64,000 bases of DNA. Source: Fasciolopsis buskii. Lineage: Eukaryota; Platyhelminthes; Trematoda; Plagiorchiida; Fasciolidae. Position numbers and translations under genes: made by a program. This document shows, in pieces, positions 58,877 to 64,000 of the stretch. Each line of letters starts with the position of its first letter. The first letter of the stretch is position 1. The notes under the pieces are model-generated. The model was not told where the DNA came from. It worked only from the letters and a program-made list of their open reading frames with translations, and made no database searches. Location: NCBI GenBank assembly GCA_008360955.1, contig LUCM01000663.1:4968-68967 (forward strand), written 5' to 3'.

Positions 58877-61800
58877 GTCAGTTATCTCATTCACGTACGA
58901 TTTGTGATTAATCTCTGGTGCATCAGCAAGTGATCAGTTCTAGGGACGTGCTTGGGTAGCACATGGATCGATGCCAGTCCTCTAATTCTACCCCCGGGAG
59001 CTACATTTTCCTACACAACTTTTGACTAAGAACGATGATTGATGGACCAAACACATGACTCACCTTGGGGTGCCTTTTAGACGTAGACACGATAAGCAAA
59101 CGAGAAGGGACAGGGGTTGTCGACCACAAAGCGTCACCCGTCATACACCAACAGAAAATCTCGAAGTTTGGCTGAACGTGAGTAGTGTGCAAAATCCTGC
59201 AAAAATTATGCAGTTATTGCATGCGCTACTGGTAATTTTAAAAAACCATGGGAAAACCAGGAAGACGAGTGATTACCGATGATGTGATTTACTTCAGCCA
59301 GTTCTCGTTAGGGTAAACCAATTCAGCGTTTGACTGTCGCCCAGAGTTACCAAGATGATGACAGTACAAAACAGTAAATCTTTTTTCTGGTCGTTCACAC
59401 GCATATATTCATTCGTTGTCATGTGTTGCTGGAAGTCTGTGAATACTGAGAAGTGAAAAGACTGTTCGCGAACCAGTATCATAAAGAATCACTGGGATAC
59501 TTGACTTTAGTAATGCTGCTAACAAGTATTTAACTACGAGAATTACGGTGGCTGGCGCACACTCCTGTGAATTCAAAGCCAGCAATATTCGTATGGTTCT
59601 AGTGTTGCTGAGTCACTAGATGCATCTTAAAAGCTTTTATCTGCCTGGTCATCATCGCTCCAACCCTTTCAGTACACAATTTATCCATGTTGACCGGGGT
59701 CGTCTCTCATACCCTTACCTACTTGCCTAGTGGTGTTTATAATGCCTGTCACTGGTAGGTTTACATGTGACCCACTAATTCCCCGTGAAAACCCGTGCGC
59801 ACATGTTCCCCTCGGTGGATGGTGCATCCCGGGGCAGTTGACACTGGTGGTTTAACTCGGTTCACGAAGCGCTGCCGTGATTAATGGCTGGCAGCTGCCA
59901 CAAGGCTCCGCTACCTATTCATATGCTAGACTTTGTCGTACCCGCGATTGTAATTAGACTGTTTTACTCCCTCATTCTGTTATACCATAATCGGTATCGC
60001 TGTGATTGTCATTTTCAAGACCATCTTGTTTATCAGATCTGTTCCTGTGTCGTTCACAGATGGTCGCCATTTACATTATTCTTTAGACCACTTTACATTC
60101 GCATATTGACTCTACTGTTGTCATCATATAATGTCTCTTTATTGAACGCGGACATTATTTGGTTTGTTTCCTGATGCAAATAACATTTCCTGTCGTTCAT
60201 GATTTCCTCATCCTTCTTGGTCATTCGCAACGTTATGTGAATCATATCGGGATTAGACCAGATTTCTGTTCGGCTATAATAATTTTGCCACTTAGTGCCA
60301 GCAGCTTGATAACCATTTTATGTTTCCAATTCAACTCGAATATTTTGGCTCTGCAATTCCCTATCGGCGATTGACAAGTCAAGCTTCAAATGTTCATATG
60401 TTTCCGCGGTACGCCGATTTATCTCGTCTTCATCATTTTTTCACGATTCTGAATAAGGGTGGGTAATTGAATTTTCGATCACCAAACTGCCAGTGGATCA
60501 ATATTCCCCTCCTACTCGTCCCCATCACCATCATTCGAGTAAAGTATGTTGCCCCGAGGTTGCAAAAATCAATAGTGTTGTGTTATGGTTAAGTCTAAGC
60601 AAACGATAATTCGATACGCGACAAAGCAGAAAAAGCGTTTCGTTCGTTCCATGCTGACTGTTTCAATCTCCCACAATTGATAAATTGTTTAGGGGGACAG
60701 CCTTTTCGCCGTTTGTGTACAGCTTTTTTTAGAGACCAACTCGATTAACCTAGCTGATTTTAATTCACTCACTATTGGAATTAGCAGTTCCGTATAATTT
60801 CCTAAATAGATCTCCAAGTGCTTAATTTCTTACATTTTTTGAAATGCATTCTGGTGGGACGAAGAAAGTGTCCATGTTAATTGCACTACTTTACGCACGT
60901 TTTGTAATCGTTTGCTCCCTAAATAGCTCCAGTGCCGCTGCGCTTACCTCTCCTAGCGGATTTTCGTTAGTCAACCTTTGTATTTGCTCCGTGATTTTTT
61001 TCTTCCGATTGCTACCAAAACTCGTCGCTTCCAAATTATGGGGAAATAATGACGAGTTTTTACTATCATATCTGCATGCACCCCATTCTGTTTGACCAAA
61101 TTATTTGCTCTCACAGGCCAATTCTACCAACTACTAACTTGTTGACTACTACCACGAAGCATTTCACAGTGATTCTTTCACAACCTTTTGGCCCGTGATA
61201 TTAGGCGGGAACTATGTCGTCCGGTCATTTGCTATCGCCCTTGAATCTGAGTGTTTCATGCCCATGAACTGTCGGTTTGGTCTCATATCTCCAATATATA
61301 TTTCCTTGACTGCAATCTGAACCCTGGTCGCCATAGTTCATCCGACTCAGTGTTCAAATACTTATGCGCCTCTTACATCCTACCCGGAGAGATATTCACC
61401 TCCTATTATTTCATGAACTTCGACTGTTTAGCCTGATTTATCGTCGGCTGAATAGCTGCTTTAGGGAAATTTCCTTAGAAAATATCGTGGGTAGTTCAGT
61501 GAACGCAGCAAGTTCGTGGTACACTACCGTTTCACTTACTCTCAGCTAAAAGTTCTAATATATACTTTCTTTTTACTTACCTAAGAAAACTGGACTCTGA
61601 CTTTAGTCGGAAGTTTAAAATCAATAACGGGTGGAGGTCATTTCGTCTAGAGTTGCCGTTGGCCGTAAATATGTAGAATCTGCCCGTACTTGAATTGCAT
61701 TGAGCACGTCAAAACTGGGGATTTCGGAATACACAGGAGATTTATGTTTTGCACGTCACTATTACATCAGTATATAAACACTCATCTCTGATGGCTGATT

Positions 61801-64000
61801 CTGGTTTGAGTGAAAGTCCGATTAATTTTGTACAGTTCCTCATAAATGAGTGAATGAATAACAAAATAGTCTTTTATTGCAATCTTTCATTGTACTAAAA
61901 CTATGCAATATTTATAGACGAAGGGTACGGACATGCAGATGTTGCTAAAAGAAGAAGCAATCGGCCGTGAGAGGATTCAGTTTCACGACCGTTACGTCCA
62001 AACGCGACGACCTTATCCGTTTGACCGCCGCTCGCCATGTATCGCGAATTCACCCAAATATTCATGGACAGGGCATTCTGAATTGCCCTTGGGGTTTTGA
62101 TCTCCGGTCTCTTTTAGCTTGGTTCTCTCACGGTTCGAACAACTTTCAATGATATGATAAACTGTCGTTCGTTTTGCTGGTTCTTACGGTTCCCATGAAT
62201 CCTGTTCATGAACCTGTTTCTTGTTTAATCTATAGGTGGGTGTATTAAATTTCGAGAGCTAATATCACGCGGTTGCTTGCCGCCATTAGTCCGATATCGT
62301 CGGAAGAAATGTGGATTGTATTTACCGAACTTCTTAGAATTGTGCGCTCTCAGAGTGACGTACGTGCGTGAGGTCCACACCACCGGTGCACAAGAGACCT
62401 GTTTCCGATCTACGGATTATATTTACTTCTTCCGTGTGTTGTTTTCAAGCTCACACATGCACACACAGGTGGGTGTGCTGCATAGGCAGTACCTCGAAAA
62501 GGGCTTGCATGTAGACCGTACCAGAATGTGATATAAAAAGCGGTACCGAGCGTTTTGTTCGTCGTGTGTAAATCTGACATTTACACACCACAAACCGATT
62601 GCATTACGGAGGTATTTTCGACCTATGACATTAGACAGTAGTATACTCTTAAGCATGTCTTGCAAAGTAGGTTTCACTTATTTTTGCTTTCTCTCTTTCA
62701 GTTTATATCACAGTGCGTACGTGTAAACAAGTTAGTTCGCTTCGAATACGTCGCACGATGTTTGTTTACTTGGTTAATATAGAGTGCTAATTAAAACATC
62801 TGTTCTTGGTTCTAATCGTGTGAGTGCCGATCTTCTGGAAGTGGTGGACATCAGAATTAAGTTCACACTACGCTCTGAAAATCATTGCCCATTCTTTCTT
62901 TACACTTCACTACTCTTATGTTTTCGATTATCCGTTTGAGTACAACATATAAGGGGATATTCAGAGGATACTATAGTCTCGTCATTATGCAGTGCTGCAG
63001 TATGTATGCTTTCCATTCCGAAAAGTGATCACAAACCAGGAAATGTACTGCAGCTGTTCACCTTTTGGTCTGCCCAAACTATAACAAGGGGGCTGTGTGG
63101 ACATTGGTCGAAGGTTCTGATGTCTGAATAGAAGTGAATGGGGTGACTGAAATCGACGTGTGATCCACGTCATGCGGACCGGAATCAGGGTAGTATTGGA
63201 TTTGGATAACGGAAGCTACTGTGGCTAAGGATCAACGTCCTCAGGTTCCTCTAACTTTAGGTACATCCATATATACGAGTAACCAAGAGGTTATTTGAAA
63301 GGACGATTTTATACTTCCAGGTACATGAGACCTTCATCTCCTTTTGGGTTCGTGCTCCAACCCTGGACTCAACGTCGATGTCCCTCTGTAGTCCTACGAT
63401 CGGAGTACGTTATCACTCAGTAGATTCTGGCCGCACTGCTTAAATTTAAATAAATAGGTACGAGTTGAGGTATTCAGACTCAGAAGTTCTTCCTTACTAG
63501 TTGGAAAAGTCACCATAGAGCTTGATTTCACAGTGCGGATTAGTAATTTGTTGGTGCACGTCGCAAAAGATGTTCTCATAGTTTGTTCTATAGTTCCATT
63601 ATTTAAAATGGGAAATCTGGCTCCTCTTGCCACCTCAGAACAACTGATGTTCCATCACTGTTGTCTATGCATAATGCCTGTGTAGACGATTAAATATGGA
63701 GGTATCGACGTTACAAACTTACAACACTAGCTAGCGTTATGAGTTTAGGGTTTGGGGTTTTTCGGTTTAAAATGACAGTCTAAACGATCTACTGAATCCA
63801 CATACCAGCAGTTAAAGATCTCGAGAAAACCGACTTCTAAACTATACATTTTTTTCAAATTTTTAAGTCCTTTGTTGAGGTGCTTACTAAATCCCGAATT
63901 TTCGGATGTATTGTTCCTTTAATACCGTTTCTTGTCTGACCTCTCTTTTTCTCATTCCGTTCTCGATCGCCGTATCCGATGAATCTCTTAGAATAAGTCT
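58877..64000. other. Right end of window, nothing assigned
   Basis: I see no exon, RNA gene or interspersed repeat that I can support. The transmembrane and cytoplasmic part expected for TMEM132 was not found, so the gene probably continues beyond the window. Open frames of 60-96 codons (for example 59,884-60,174 and 60,844-61,095) are hydrophobic and Ser-rich without family features. Confidence 0.35.

Noticed and set aside
63745..63770. Telomere-like TTTAGGGTTTGGGG
   Set aside because: It is a single short imperfect stretch with no tandem array, so chance is enough to explain it.

Overview
The window looks like nuclear genomic DNA of a flatworm, most likely a digenean trematode. Protein-coding sequence is sparse and split into short exons by kilobase-scale introns. 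TA microsatellites are frequent. The recognisable interspersed repeats (RTE-type and CR1/jockey-type LINE remnants, a tRNA-derived SINE, and a short unit carrying a Penelope-type hammerhead ribozyme) are the mix I know from trematode genomes. The species cannot be named from the sequence alone. There is no sign of operons, prokaryotic genes, rRNA or a CRISPR array.

The one host gene I can support is on the plus strand. It is a TMEM132-family (neural cohesin/immunoglobulin-like adhesion) gene running from 12,643 to at least 56,123 and probably to about 58,880. Exons at 12,643-13,363, 22,997-23,098, about 23,148-23,479, 27,311-27,635, 51,408-52,033, about 53,200-53,393 and 55,806-56,123 carry successive parts of the family ectodomain in the right order, and several junctions agree in phase. 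The signal-peptide exon lies upstream of, or unseen in, the window. The transmembrane and cytoplasmic exons lie downstream. The intron from 27,636 to 51,407 is about 23.8 kb.

Layout: 1-1,430 is a decayed CR1/jockey-type reverse transcriptase on the plus strand. 1,431-12,642 holds unassigned sequence, a palindromic repeat (6,718-7,000) and a decayed minus-strand coding stretch (7,747-9,142). 14,739-17,480 is a decayed minus-strand RTE element with its 3' TA tail, lying in the first visible intron. 21,010-21,560 is an RTE fragment on the plus strand, and 25,385-25,560 is a ribozyme unit. 26,575-26,880 is the best SINE copy. 27,892-28,085 is a minus-strand RTE 3' end. The large intron holds two or three more SINE copies, an internally deleted RTE remnant (34,020-34,642) joined to a second ribozyme unit, an RTE 3' half ending in a GAT-repeat tail (45,570-46,640), and a third ribozyme unit between two TA tracts (47,957-48,284). 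The last 5 kb shows nothing I can assign.

The most interesting signal is a short repeat family whose copy at 25,488-25,530 keeps every element of a minimal type I hammerhead ribozyme with a self-complementary helix III. Two decayed copies keep the same 3' half. All homology calls come from reading the translation and from family knowledge. No database search was run.
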